Shown here piece after piece: positions 30,701-46,521 of a DNA stretch of 64,000 nucleotides. Made by a program: the position numbers and the translations under genes. The notes below the pieces were generated by a model. It was not told the origin of the DNA, ran no database searches, and saw only the letters and a list, made by a program, of their open reading frames with translations. How positions within the stretch are numbered: position 1 is the first letter of the stretch; each line of letters begins with the position of its first letter. The stretch comes from Epiperipatus broadwayi (lineage: Eukaryota; Onychophora; Udeonychophora; Euonychophora; Peripatidae), in contig JAQFVV010006313.1 in NCBI GenBank assembly GCA_028023455.1, forward strand, positions 1,560,992 through 1,624,991, in the 5' to 3' direction.

Positions 30701-33153
30701 TTGAGGCAAGCAATTAATTTTTTCCACACTCCAGCTCACTAGCGTCACCGGTGAAGCATGAGCTTCAACTAACTCAAATGTTTAAATCTAATATTAATTT
30801 TAATTAGACCTATTCATTTACTTAAATATAGGAATAGTATTTATGTGGCCTTGAGTCATCAGATAGCAGCACAATAATCAATTAAAAAAGCTAATTTTAG
30901 AATGAAATGAATTGAGACTACTCCCAAGTAGCTTGAATTCACATATATATTTAATAAAACATTTTTATAACTCATCTAATGTCTCTCTGTTTTTATTTCA
31001 TAAATTAGTTAACATATTTTTTTATTTTGTCATTAATTATGTCTTGAGCACAGGAGCAGTATATTTCATATGCCAATTTACCAAATGTAAATGATTAGAG
31101 TTTATGGAAGACACCACTCAAGTCTGAGATATATGAAACAATATTTTGAATACCCAATTTTAAACAAAACATTATGACAAGGTGAAATTATTTTAAAAAA
31201 GAAATAATTAAATCATATTTTAGGGATTGGTCCCAAAGAGAGTGACATGTTTAAAATATAAACGGATTACGATATTTGCAAATAAATATTTTAAGATTGT
31301 AAAACAAATAAATTAATAAGACTGTAATCAATCTGCCATGATGTTCTCAGAACAAAGCAAATTGGACAGAACCAGCATTTACTCAATTCACCTGCCTTAT
31401 TCCAGTGACGCCAAGAGATAAAGAATGAATAGTTTGCACCATTTGCAAACCTAAATATTTCAGGTGAAAGTATGAGAATCGCCAAGACTAGCTATGCTCA
31501 GCTTGCCCCGGTTCTTCCCATTTTGTCTTTCATGTAGTCTATTTTTGATCAAGTGATCACAAAAAACAAAAGACAAGTAATCAAGCAAAAATGCCATCAA
31601 GAAAAATTACAAGTACTGGAAACATACATTTTTAGAATTTAAATGTAAAATTGGACTGAGCTATTAAAGATCATATAAATATTATATGGATTGACCAAGA
31701 TCGGACCAACATAAAATAAATAAGCATTAAATATTATTACGAATATCATTTTATGAGTGACACATCTCTCCCTTCAAAACAAAATCCCACTAATATTTCA
31801 ATTAACATTTTATTACTCACTTTTACATCTTAGCACAAACATATTTTCCAAACCCCCTCCCTTTCACTCTTTAAAAATGAAATAATGTAACTAAATAAAA
31901 TCTCATGCTTGAAGATAGTGTCTCCCCCACAACTACACCGTGTATGCACAAATATTTTAAAACACATAGTAATATAAAATGGTTTCATCTCCACAAAACA
32001 AAGGTTGCTCCAAGTATTAATCATTCAAAGCTGGGGAGTTATTCATTTTATTTCAAGACAAACATTGGTTGGGAAATAGGAAGCAAGATATTTAACTATA
32101 TAAAACTTTTGTCGAGATGGAACAAATTGGCATATATTCATCTCATTTGAATTAAGACATTTATCAGTCTCAACAAATATATTCTTAAGTAAATAATAAT
32201 ATTTTGTAAACTGCATTAAAAGAAAGTTTAGCATTAAGAGGCATAACTTTAAGATAGACAGAATGAGAGTAAAGACATTAGATTTAAAGTGATAGCAAGT
32301 AAAATTTACAGAATTTTAGTTAAACATTTATATTACCTTAAGGGGATTTCATTTTAGAAGACAATAAAAGTAGGAAAATTTACATTATCATGTCAACTGG
32401 AGTTTTTAAGAATAAATTAGGCTGTTAGAAATAAACAATGGGGAACATATTACCTAATTTATTCTGAGTCCTTGTTGAAATTTGGATCCCACAATGAAAT
32501 ATGAATTTTTGCACAGTCATAGCTAGCTATGTATTTTAATATTAGAGTTAAAAGTTCAGCAGTCCACAATTACACATTTTGATGAAGTTTTTTCAGCATA
32601 AGATATTTCATGATCATCTTTGGGACAGCAGAAAAACAGGCAAGTTAAAAGCCATCTACTGAACTACTATCCTTCCAGATATCTCTATAATAATTTAAAA
32701 AATTGACTGTGGATTTGCCATGCACTCACTGACAAAAACTATGAGTGGATGACCTCTATTGTTGTTCTTGGCTATTTATACCCTTTTTGGACTATTTTTG
32801 GGAAATACCCTGTTTCACTCACTCAAGTCTAAGTGGCTATGTTGAAATTCTGGTGACCACAATTATCGACCTAAAGTAGATTTGCACTGTATTCTTGAGA
32901 TCCATTCTCCTGATAAACCCAATGATTTTATTATACCAAATATCTTTTCCATTTTAATTTTACTTTAATTAGAAAATTACATTACCATTTTTTTAATGGA
33001 TTTTATTTTGTTTGACACTATAGAATGTTAGTAGGATTTATCATGAAAGCAAATCTCCAGAATAAAATACTTAAAAAAATAGCATATTAAATGCATCTAA
33101 AATGGCAGACGTAAATTTTTATAAACATTGTAACATGTGTAGATCTAGTTTGA
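27735..33153. other. AT-rich stretch without recognised gene
   Basis: No gene or repeat family recognised over 5.4 kb. Frames of 60-81 codons at 28436, 30912, 31291, 31830 and 31905 show no motif. 30720-30770 and 31350-31530 are slightly GC-richer islands of unknown origin. Poly-G of 10 at 28603-28612 and a short (AAT)n at 30029 are present. Confidence 0.5.
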
Positions 33154-33193
33154 TTGTGAAGCATGGATCTTGCCTACAGATCCATTGCTTCAA
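33154..33193 (+). repeat. Second copy of short hairpin repeat
   Basis: Matches 2698-2738 in the opposite orientation: GTGAAGCATGGATCT, spacer, AGATCCATTGCTTCA. It abuts a (TA)n tract through ATGACCGGTACA. Similar to the hairpin after the PLE coding region (54083-54103). Confidence 0.5.
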
Positions 33194-33207
33194 TATATAT
33201 ATGACCG

Positions 33208-33208
<1 letters not shown>

Positions 33209-33247
<39 letters not shown>
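33209..33247. repeat. (TA)n microsatellite
   Basis: About 19 TA units. Confidence 0.9.
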
Positions 33248-33251
<4 letters not shown>

Positions 33252-36195
33252 TGTAAAATATATTATATATATTGTGCCATTACAATTTAGTCACTAGCTA
33301 AATTTATAGTAATGTGCATGTAGAAAAGGTAAACCAAAAATCATCATCACATTTTTATATAATCATAAATGAAGCTGTAGGGCATCCAAGTTCAAACCCT
33401 ACAAGGTCCAGTTCTAAAAGCTTTAGATAGAGAGAGTGGGTCAACAATTATATGCTTTATTTGTTTGTGTGTTGATAGAAAGGTAATACACACATTTAAA
33501 CTATTTAATATTTAAATTTTCTGTTAAAAAGCAAAGTTATAATGCATACGTATAGGCAATGTATGTGTAAGCTATTTAATTGTTTTATATTTCAAATATT
33601 CAACATTTTAACTTTCTTCAAAACTAACCTATGCTTGATCAATTTTAATGTCTTGTTCTATGCTTCTATTTTGCTTTTCTTTAATTGTAATTGGGATTTA
33701 AAAGTTACAGATTTAATTAAATAATAGGGTTATAATTACTAAGCTAGCAATTATATAATTTAATGTCAGTTTATGAATGATTTGAAAGAATGAAGGATGT
33801 GTGTACATTACATACAGAAATTTACATTTACTAAATATTGAAAGAAAAGGAAGGATTAAATCTGTCAAATTATTTTTTTTGTACAATTTTTTGTTAAAAG
33901 AGGAAATCTGTTTAATCAGATATCGATCTTTGTAGCAATTTTTTTTTTTTTTGTAAATGATTGTCACTTTGGGAGCTTATAATGAGTGAGAGCTCTAATT
34001 TTGAAATTGTCTTATCTTAAGATCTAAAGAAGGAAGCTCAAAGATTGGAAATGTTACCTAAATGTAAAAAAAGAAAGGAAATAAGGATTAAGTCTATTTT
34101 TTTAAAACAAAAGTGTCTGGAAAAAGGATTAAACTTTTCAGTTGAAAAATAATTTAGTTGAAAATAAATTAGAGATCTAATTAAAACAAATTTGTCCAAA
34201 AATAGCAAGTGACGCTATCTCTGATTGGTTAAGTTAGCTAAAAATTGGATATAAAAAGTGTCTGGAATTATTATTTTTGTTTTTATGATTCAGATTATTA
34301 AACTATCAAATTGAATGTTGAAAATATAAGAAATGGCTGGCTAGAAAAAATATATGTATGTCCCATTTTTCGGACCATCTGGAGGAAGCTGCACATCATA
34401 TAGGAAAGAAAAGATGTTGTGTCTAAAATAATATTCTACACCTTTCAACTGACCAGAGAAATAAGATGTTTTTAATAGAAGGAAGAAAGCATTCACCTGC
34501 ATTCGATAAAAGATGAATTAATCTACTGATAAATATTAATCATCAAGTCCAATTAATTGTTCCAGCAACTGATTTTAAACTCAAGAAAATTTATAAATGT
34601 GAAAACAACCACTGTATTTCAGCCACTAAGAATCATGCTTGACAGGAAGAGAAGAAAAATTAATATAATGATTTCCAAATTATCCACTAAAGCAAATAAC
34701 CTCAATAGAGTCATCATCATCAAGTAGTTATACACCTCAAAAAAGAGATTGTTCCCATGTAAAACGGAAATGGTAGCTGCAGAAATATAGACATTATACA
34801 AGACAAGTTTGAACCCTTGGAAATTTGCCACAAACAAAAGATCGGTAATATGACTTTTATATCTATTTTCTTTATGATATCAGTCTTAATAAACATTTTA
34901 GCAATAAAGTGGTATATTTTATTTAAAGAACTTTTAAAGACTATTCAGATCGATTAAAAACAAGAATGTCTTACTAATAATAACTCTGAGCTTCATAAAT
35001 GATCTTGAATGTATGAAAATTATTTGTTTATTAATTTTACAGTTATGAAAAATACTAATGTGTAAAACAATTTTTTTTATGGTGTTATGATTTTAGTTTT
35101 AACTAATATATTATTATTATTTTGGTTTTAAATAATATTTTGTTATTATGGGATAAAACATGCACATACATAATGATATTTTTATATGTGTATAATTGCG
35201 AGTGAATGTGAAATAATAGGTGGTGTTAAAATATTAAATTATTTTGTCTTGAGAAAGTATAGATGTCAGCGCTTGGAAGGGGGGGGGAGATAATGATTTA
35301 AAACTCTTTTCTAAAACTTGCTCTTTCAATTCTACTAACATTTTTTTTTACATTCTATTTACATGTTAGATTTTTAAAGTATGTGTGCTAATGAGCAGAT
35401 AATATTTTTTTTTTCTCTTGAAATACTTTTCTCATGGAGTGAAAATCATGGTCAATGTGATGTCCAACTTAATACAAAATACATTTGAAGGGAAAGGGGG
35501 AAGAACTTGAAATTAATCTGAGGATTGTTATATAATCAATTATTATCATTATTATTATTCATGTCAATTTTCATATTTATCTAGAAATTTTTATGTATAT
35601 GTTAGAAATGTAGTAATAAATATTAGTTTGTTTTATTAAACGAGGCGTATATATTTCATTAAGTGTAGTCTTTGTTAAGTGTGATTATTCATCATCATCA
35701 ATGGTTGAATATTAGTTATTTAAGATATAAGTAAATATGCTAAAATTAAGCAATAATTATGAATTTCTTTATAAAATTTAGTTTTATGTTTAGGCTTAGT
35801 CCTAGAGCTGTAGTTGAAACCCTTGTCATTATGTTATTATTATCATCATCATATCATCATCATCAACATTTTAATTAATGAGCTGTTTAACTGTTTAAAG
35901 GCCATAAATAAATATTGATTTTATAATATTTAGTGATTTCTTAGTATTATTATAACCACATCCCGTCATCTATTTCATGCAAGGATGAGTGAATTGCCAT
36001 CCTAAATTAGTTATATATAATCTGAGCTAGTAAACTTATAAAAATATTGAAACACATTTGTTATGCTAAGATCTAAGAAGTGATTTATGTCTAATATACT
36101 CCACTTTGGGTTAAAGATGTTTTACTTTTACCTAAATATTAGTGCATATAGTGATATGGCTCAAAAAGCAAAATCTCCCATTTTTATTAGAAATA
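33248..36195. other. AT-rich stretch without recognised gene
   Basis: Nothing nameable. A T-arm-like hairpin (GTAGGG ... TTCAAA CCCTAC) occurs near 33378-33401 without the rest of a tRNA. Frames of 60-84 codons are unsupported. Confidence 0.5.
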
Positions 36196-36199
36196 AAGT

Positions 36200-36292
36200 A
36201 CCAAAAGGGGACTCAAACCCGGTACATGTGAAAGGTTATTAGATATAACCATGTCTAGATTCAGATAATCTAGTGGCGCCCTGCTAGACCAT
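36200..36292 (-). repeat. tRNA-derived SINE head (class II tRNA-like)
   Basis: Minus strand: box A TGGTCTAGCAGG, then an anticodon-arm-like hairpin CTAGAT/ATCTAG, then a long variable-arm-like hairpin GGTTAT/ATAACC, then box B GGGTTTGAGTCCCC. The order and the extra hairpin resemble a Leu/Ser-type tRNA, but the expected U before the anticodon and a clean acceptor stem are not found. Best read as a tRNA-derived SINE remnant. Confidence 0.5.
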
Positions 36293-36528
36293 ATTCACTT
36301 TATATTTGTTTAAACATGCACTTAACATCAAACCAAGAAATAAAAGTGGATAAGATTACTGTCTGTATACCTGAGTTATATTTTATTGAATTACTAGTGT
36401 ACTCACTTCACGTGATTTCGATATACCTGAGTTATAAATCTTGTTATTAATATTTTTTTTATAATTCTTATAATCATGCTATGGACTACTCAGGTATGGT
36501 AATATCTTTTGAACTCATTAATTATGTT

Positions 36529-36720
<192 letters not shown>

Positions 36721-38930
36721 TTCTATTTACATTTTATTGAAAGAAATTACGAACTATGAGTATACATTTTTTTGTAAACATTAACCAAAAATGAGGTACT
36801 ACAATAGCGTATATTTAAAGGGTATTTTTAGTGACATGAAATATAATTAAAATTAAAAATAATAAATGATTACTGATCTTAGGATCTAAAATAATAACAA
36901 TAATGTAACTGTCAATTGATATGATATAAGTGAACAAATAAATAGCTTATACATACTTATAAAATAAAAAATCATCCAATTTTATTTACATCACTAACTG
37001 ACATTAATAGCTTAAATGACTCTGATCAATTTATAACATTCAACTCATGAAGCTGTTACAAATAGTTTTATAAATAAATGTTATATGAAAGCTTTTATGA
37101 AATTTAAATAAAATCTTTGGGTAAGTAAAACTTACAAAAGGATATTATAATCCTAAGCATTTACATTACATATAATGATGGAATCCTTTAGTTTATTCTC
37201 ATTAGTTGAAACATGTATGCTAATTATCTTAACATTCTCACATTCATGCCTAGTATTCTATGTGCACTTAAATATATAAATATATTATAATAATTAATTT
37301 TACCTGGCCAGTAAACCCATTCTTTCCAAAAGCTCCAAAACAAAGGAAAATATGCTTGCAAAAAAAATAGTAAGCAAATTTTATTATTGTTGTGAATTTT
37401 TTTTTTTTTAAAAAAAGTTCTTGTATAAAACGTTCTTTATTTTAGATTCTGTAATCAGTAAATATTAACCTGTTTAATGGATGAATTGGCTCTAGGCAGT
37501 TATTTCTTCATACTAAGTGTATAGCTTGTAGGATAAAATTAGTCTACAAAGTCATGGACATCTTTTCTCAAGGAATTCTGGTATAGTTGTGATAAAATGA
37601 GTTATTTTAAAATGGGAATAAATTTTTTATCTCATGGTTTCTTAAAAATGAATTTCACAAAATATAACTTATCAAAATTTTGCAATAAAATAGGATTCTT
37701 CGAAAAAGATAACAAGGATACTACAAAATGCAATGGAAATGACAGGCATCAGACATGTAGCCAGGAATTGAAAGGATCAAAGGCATTTGACCCTTTTCTA
37801 ATTGGCATTTATTATTCAAACACCAAATGTATATATTTGGAATGTTAACAGCTACTGATTCAAGTTGCAATTCAGTAATTTTTGTTCTAAATTCTCTTTT
37901 TTTTGCTATCTTTTCTCATTTTGTAATTTGATAAAACCTTGTTATAGGGATTATAAAATCGATTATTTAGTGATATTTTTATATAAATTTTGGTATACTT
38001 GTATACACATTTAAAGTTCTTGTTTCAGAATTTTTGAAGATTAATAAAAATGAAAGTCAATTAATTTCTATAAAACAAATACAATAAGTTTTTGTCAATT
38101 AAGTATTAATTGATAATTTTGGTACTGTTCTATTAGCTGGGACCAGCTGCTTGATGGCATTATTTCTATGCAAAATCACAGAAGTATGCCACTTATGTAG
38201 CCACTCATATAACTTATAGTCTGCTTTGTGTACACACTTTATCCAAATGCTCACAGTTTAAAGTTCACTGCAGTATCATGTGAGGATGGCTGGACTTCAG
38301 CCTGCCATAACTCTTCAAATATGTTGACAAACTAATTAGCTTACAACTCACCTGATATACTATTACCTACTAACAATTGTAACCCCATTTCCACACTTTC
38401 CTACTCAACATGGAAGCTTCAAAAATTTGGAAAGGGTGCAGCCAAGCATGATTTCATTGAACTCATGAAAAAAGTCACATCTGTGCAAGAACACATATGA
38501 GACAAATAAAATGGCTACTGCCAAACCAAGGCATTCAAATTGAGGCAACTTCCATCCACAGAAGCTGGTGAAGTGGTGTTTTTCCAGGAAACAACATACT
38601 CCTACATACTCTAACAGTCAGAAAACATGTGACTCATAAACATAGTGCAGAATTCGACCACCATATAGAACAGCAGCACCATCGAGTAGCAAAGCCACCC
38701 ATGGTACTGATTTTGAACATAGTTTATCAGTTCCACAATGCAATCCACAAAACAACACATCTGATGCGACATTAGTAAATATTTCCTTAGGCACGGTGGT
38801 CAGGGATATGCAAGAGACTTATGATTTTATTCTCGAGTTAGCCAATAATCAAACTAATATTAATTAAACATTCATATTTACATAATCGAGGAAATATTAT
38901 ATAAAATGGGTATCGAATAAATGAAACGTA
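36721..38930. other. Mixed AT-rich sequence, no recognised gene
   Basis: 38120-38800 is noticeably less AT-rich than its surroundings, on both sides of a possible decayed element, but no conserved motif could be named in six frames. An 83-codon frame at 37597 is unsupported. Confidence 0.45.
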
Positions 38931-38933
38931 ACT

Positions 38934-39692
38934 GCAGACGTATAGTTTAAAATTATTTATTCACACATTTTAATAAAACATTTACTAATAATATTTTATG
39001 GACTAACAGCTTCAGTAGCGGGATTTGCAATATGATTATATTTTAAAGAATACATTTATTTATTTAGACATTATTTTATATTGAGGATTTCAATAGCGGT
39101 ATTTCCGATACTGTAATGTTCACAAAAAGAATACATTTATTTGAAGGCATAATCTAGCTACCTAAAATTCTCGAGTGAATATTTCTAATGCATGCCTGGA
39201 GGGATTTATACCTTTGCAATGCAAGAGTCTAAAGTATGGGTTATAAAAGTAATGGCAGACATATATTTATTTAATTAAAATATTTATTTATAACTAAGGG
39301 CAAACATTTATTTGAGAGTGAATTATGCAGATAATGCAGAGGCGGAGTGATATGTTTAGAATAATAAAACTAAGTAAAGGAACACGTTGGTACGCTTTAG
39401 AAAGGCGATATGGAATGGCAGTATATTGAAACTGCAATGCTGCGAATGGGTTTATAAGAATGTTGGGCTGGTCTCTGCCTCGGCCCGATGAAGTAAGGTG
39501 TCACATAAGCATAACCAGGGACAAGCGGTCCATGTCACAGTTTTGCTGGCTGGCTGCATGACATTGTCAAGTCCTATGGGAGCACCCATTATGCCTGCTT
39601 GTGTAGGATGACTGGGGTTAATTACAACCCTGAAGAATCCGGAAATTTTATGGCAGAATGGATCATCGCGTCTCTAAAACGTAACACATGTA
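38934..39692 (-). repeat. Candidate solo LTR
   Basis: On the minus strand this reads TGTTACGTTTTAGAGACG at the start, a GTATAAATCCCTCC promoter-like box near 39215, AATAAA near 38955, and ends AGTTACGTTTCA, so it begins TG and ends CA with similar TTACGTTT termini. Length is about 760 bp. It contains a GC-richer segment (39470-39680) and a diverged internal duplication (39010-39070 and 39088-39150). No target duplication is visible, so this remains a candidate. Confidence 0.35.
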
Positions 39693-40270
39693 TACTGTAT
39701 AAACGATTATGATAAGATTTAAATAGATTTCTAATTCGGCCCTACATTATCAACAGTTACCAAAGAACGTTGGTGACTCTCAAAGAAATGTAATTTTCTG
39801 GAAATATTCATGATGATTTAATAAATGCAAAACATATATAAATTGGGAATTATTATAACTAATATGTCAGCCATTTGCGAAGTTGTAGACCCCTGCATTA
39901 CCATAAATGAAGCATTGAATGCGTGTCGGTTTATATGAAAATTAAATTATTTATGAAAGTAATGTTAATGAAATCTGACACGCATTCACTATTTCAAGCG
40001 ATCATAGATTTAAACTTTGAACATTGAGACAATTATTAGCATGCAATAATTAAATAATAAATATAGATAAAATGTAGATTTTAGAAATATGCACCCAAGA
40101 AATATAGAAAGAGGTAAGCTAGTTTATTAGAGAAATTTACACATTAGGTTAATTATTCAATTTTAGTTATACAAATGATAGTTTTTACATTTTATAATTG
40201 AGATAAGTATTATGAAGAAGAGCTATAGCATATTATTAGAGTACTCTAGAGTTTGAACACAGACAGGTAC

Positions 40271-40498
40271 CTGTTTTATAAGAAGTTTTCCGAGTTCATT
40301 GTTTAGTAGCAAATAGTTCATGAGTGGCAATTCTTTCTTGTATTTAGATATTTCATTTAATTTCACGGCAGCAGCAGCTTTGTCATTCATTTCAGGCAGC
40401 AGATCTTCATGGTGAATTTATGATGGGCAATGGAAAGTTCGGCATCCGATAGGCCATCTCCCGATGGAGAATAATCTAGGTGCTTTACTCGGTCATAC
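40271..40498 (-). pseudogene. Exon-like coding segment, unrecognised protein, one frameshift
   Basis: Minus strand: a pyrimidine-rich TTGTTCCTGCCAAG acceptor-like site (AG at 40499-40500) precedes a frame reading RYDRVKHLDYSPSGDGLSDA, then ELSIAHHKFT. After a one-base shift it continues DLLPEMNDKAAAAVKLNEIS, then KYKKELPLMNYLLLNNELGK and LLIKQ, ending at AACAG/GTACCT, a good splice donor. Codon and residue composition is unlike the chance frames in the window: charged, varied and helical. The family is not recognised. The single-base shift could be a real pseudogene lesion or a sequence error. It is the best candidate for host protein-coding sequence here. Confidence 0.45.
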
Positions 40499-40509
40499 CT
40501 TGGCAGGAA

Positions 40510-43115
40510 CAAATTATTTTTATTATTTTTGGAGACTCTCAGTGATCGAGAGCAAAGCTAAAGTTTAAGTGAATGTCTCCAGCCAGTCTAAGATGTCCAC
40601 TTTTCTTATCTTGATCTCTCACATTTTTGTTAAGATATTTTAGGTTCTACTTAATCTGCCCTGAGGATAATCAATGCCTTTTGTTGGTTTTTAATTAAAG
40701 AAAGCTGCCATTGTATTGTTTACATTTTACATTTACTAATTATACTTTGGGGAATTTTTCTTTAATTAATATATTATCTATCACTGACCGATGCTTTTAA
40801 ATTTCAAAGACAGAAAGGGAACATAAGATTATTTTAACTTTTAATTAAATATTACATCAGATTTTTTTAGAATTATTATTAAACGAAATTTAAACAAAGC
40901 AATAAATACGAACTTTATAATGCAAAATAAATGATTAAAATTATACAAAATTATATAACTAAAAGAAATCTAACTTATATTATTTTATCCCTGTTTATTG
41001 TGTTTAATTTGAGATCAAAATGTGTGCATGTTTATGCTGAATTCTACATATATTTATACATTTTTAATATTGCTACACACACAACTCGATACCAAAAAGT
41101 TTAAATTTGGGCGGGATAGACCGGTCAGTGAGAGATGACAGAAAAAGGTGAAACTTAAGATTCGAAACGAATCTTACTGTTTCAATACAAAGGGATATGC
41201 ATGTGGCAAAATGATGAGACTGGGCATTTCCAAAACTATTTTGCAGTTCAGATGCAAGTTGTATTCCTGATGGTGAAAGTTTTCTCTTCAAAAGAAGACT
41301 GGGTTTGATGGCTCCAGAATCCCATTCTTGAAAGCTTTAGTGTGAGCCAGATACAGGAGTGAAGCATGCTTCAGAAACTTATGTTCAGTTCTTTGGTTTA
41401 CCCATTTAGGAGGAGTTCATTTCAGGCAACTGGTATTGCCAGTATTTAAGGATTGATCAATGAAGTAATTCAGAAAGCAATAAAAGAACATTGACACATG
41501 ATATTATCACCAAATACTATAGTATTGCAGATACAGTCAAACAACCATAAATATTAAAGCCTTATTAGCATTACTATATAGATATACAATCCCATATGTT
41601 ATTATGCTAATAAAACAACACCTTATGAAATGAATAAAAACCCTTTTTCCTTAAAAACATTTAATTAATTTAGAAGCAGTTATTCTACCAGCATTTTATT
41701 CTTAGCCTGATTAATTAATAGTTATGATTTTTTAACTATTTATGCACATAGATATGATTAATATTGAATGTATACATATATGAAAAAGATTGCATGGTAA
41801 CTCTCTATTACAAATATTAAATTTGCAGACATGTATATTACTATTGTCTTCTAATACATAATTAATTAATACATATCTAGTTTGATTAAGTATACATATA
41901 TAATATAACAGTTGTGAGGTAATTTATATATAATATAACAGTTGAGAGGTAAATTATTTTTCAAAACAAATCTGTAAATTTAATGAAGGTGTAATCACTT
42001 TTTTAAAGACATTTAATTAATTTAGATGTAGGCATTATGCCAGCATTTTATTCTTAGCATTATTAATTAATAACTATTGTTGTTTAACTATTTATGCACA
42101 TAGATCTGATTAATATTAAAAACATTTAATTAACAAAATGTTGGAGAAGAATGAAAGCTTTCTTTTGGAGACCAAGTAACTTCTATAATTGATTTACAAA
42201 CTTACATAGCAGGGTGAGAGTAAAATTTAAAAAAAAATTGTTTTAAACTTATTTTAATTTTTATCATCCAACTTCTCATTTATATACATATATTCCATAT
42301 CATCAACTGAATAATCAATAATCAAATGTTGATTTTGTAGATATGCTAACATACATTAATATATTAAGGTATTTTAAAAAACCAGTCTGGTAACAATATA
42401 TTTGGGTGTTTTTGCATAGCAATAATGACATCAAGTGGCTGGCACTGGCTAATAGTATAGTACCATAATTTTAATTAAACTCATATAAACAGTTGTTATG
42501 ACTTGACTTGTTTCAATTAAAATCTAAATTATAGTAAGCTTTTTTTATTAAAATATTTATTTATAATTTGGGATGTTTTGAAAATAATCATTCTGGGAAA
42601 ATTTATAAATTTATTAATTAACACATACACAAACAAAATATAGATAACTAATAATAAATAATTGGTTCCACATAAAGCAAAATAGATAACAAATGTAAAC
42701 TTTTTTATTTCAATATATAGTCTTAAGAGTAGGCATATTGTTATACAATCCCTAACTTAGGAAAAATATTTTTTACACTTTATTATAGCTTTAGATTCTT
42801 AACCTAGTTTTTCTTATAGTGAGTTTCTTAGCCTTAATTATTTCTTGAATTTATATGTCATTTATTCTCAAGTAAAACTCTTTATATTGTTTGTATTTTC
42901 TGAATAAGATTAAAGATTACCAACTGGGTTTCAATTATATTTTCTTAATTGTTTGTGTTAGTAATATTTATTTTTTATTCATTTGTTTTTCATCAAGGTG
43001 AATGGTCTTTAGACTCCAGACATTCTATGTTCATCTAGATCCAATGGGGTATTGAAGATAAATGCAATTTCATCTCTCTGTCTTATTATTCTATATAGGT
43101 CTTAATTTTAATTTA
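40510..43115. other. AT-rich stretch with local duplications, no recognised gene
   Basis: 41649-41766 and 42001-42117 are diverged direct repeats (about 120 bp, 350 bp apart) sharing ATTTAATTAATTTAGA and TTTATGCACATAGAT. 41896-41955 holds a tandem pair of a roughly 30-bp unit with TAATATAACAGTTG. 41090-41460 is GC-richer, with a 72-codon minus frame that has no known motif. Confidence 0.5.
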
Positions 43116-43119
43116 AAAA

Positions 43120-43860
43120 AAAATTGTATTTATTTTGTTGGAGATCACTGATGTGTGGAGTCCTTATTATGACTAAGTCTCATGTTATAAATGGGTTTTA
43201 TTGTTATGGGTCTGTTACTTGACATTTATGATTGGCCTTAATAAGATTAGCTTTAACTTGTTCACAGCCTGTGCTATGGCCAATTTCTACTGGGTTTTAT
43301 GGCATTTGAGTTTTTATTAAGATTAGTTTCTCATGACCAAAATATAATTGATTTGGGGTAAACTGATAGATTTATTGTAAGTAGAATTATATATTTAATA
43401 ATTTGTGAAAGCTTATTAACCCATCTCTTACAGTTATCTTCCAAATAAATTCTACAAAAGCAACTTATCTCTCTCATTATTTTTTCACATGTGTTTGAGT
43501 GGGAGTGGAAAATGGATATTAATATATGTTTTGTACCCTGATTTTTTATTCATTTTCCCCATTTAGAGGATAAAAACAATGTGGCATGGTCAGTCATGAT
43601 TGATTTAGGCTTTCCTACTAATGCAAATTGGGTGTTTGTCAGTTTTATAATGTCATTCTGCATGTTGACCCTTTGCACTGGGTATGCTGATACACACTTC
43701 GTAAATAAGTCATTTGTTACTAGTATGAATTTATAGCAGTGAAATGTTTGGTACTACTACATTGAAATCTATGGCTAGGATTCTTTTGGTCCTTTTTTAT
43801 CTGTTCATATTTGATTGATTTATGACATTAATTTTTAAACAGATTTCACAGGATGTCAGT
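43120..43860 (-). pseudogene. Ty3/gypsy-type integrase remnant
   Basis: Minus-strand reading with interruptions: ILAIDFNVVVP (first catalytic Asp region, about 43765), LVTNDLFTKCVSAYPVQR, VGKPKSIMTDHATLFLSSKW (second Asp, about 43580), then SNTCEKIMREISCFCRIY (catalytic Glu, about 43480), followed by CKRWVNKLSQI. This is the rve core of an LTR retrotransposon, closest in pattern to Ty3/gypsy elements. Stops and shifts separate the pieces. RT and RNase H were not found upstream, where a (TA)n tract and an LTR-like end intervene. The D, D and E residues can still be recognised, but the gene is broken. Confidence 0.8.
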
Positions 43861-43872
43861 CTATTTGATATG

Positions 43873-43877
<5 letters not shown>

Positions 43878-43951
<74 letters not shown>
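43878..43951. repeat. (TA)n microsatellite
   Basis: About 37 TA units between the integrase remnant and an LTR-like end. Confidence 0.95.
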
Positions 43952-43952
<1 letters not shown>

Positions 43953-43954
<2 letters not shown>

Positions 43955-44095
43955 GTAACCCACACACTCATCAACGCTCATATAAATTATATGAGCAAAT
44001 GCCCAGGGTGCTAATTCTATTAATGAATAAAATAATTTAACACTTTATTAGATTTAGAATTAATATTGAGACTCTTTTGCTTATGTCTATCTTAC
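43953..44095 (-). repeat. LTR-like fragment ending at (TA)n
   Basis: On the minus strand: AAAAGAGTCTCAA, then AATAAAGTG, then GCTCATATAA, ending GGGTTACA at the microsatellite. It parallels the minus-strand fragment ending at 36632, so both may be 3' ends of related LTRs inserted in or beside TA repeats. Confidence 0.4.

Positions 44096-46521
<2,426 letters not shown>

Noticed and set aside
33378-33401. Possible tRNA gene (T-arm-like hairpin with TTCAAA)
   Set aside because: No D arm, anticodon arm or acceptor stem could be placed upstream.
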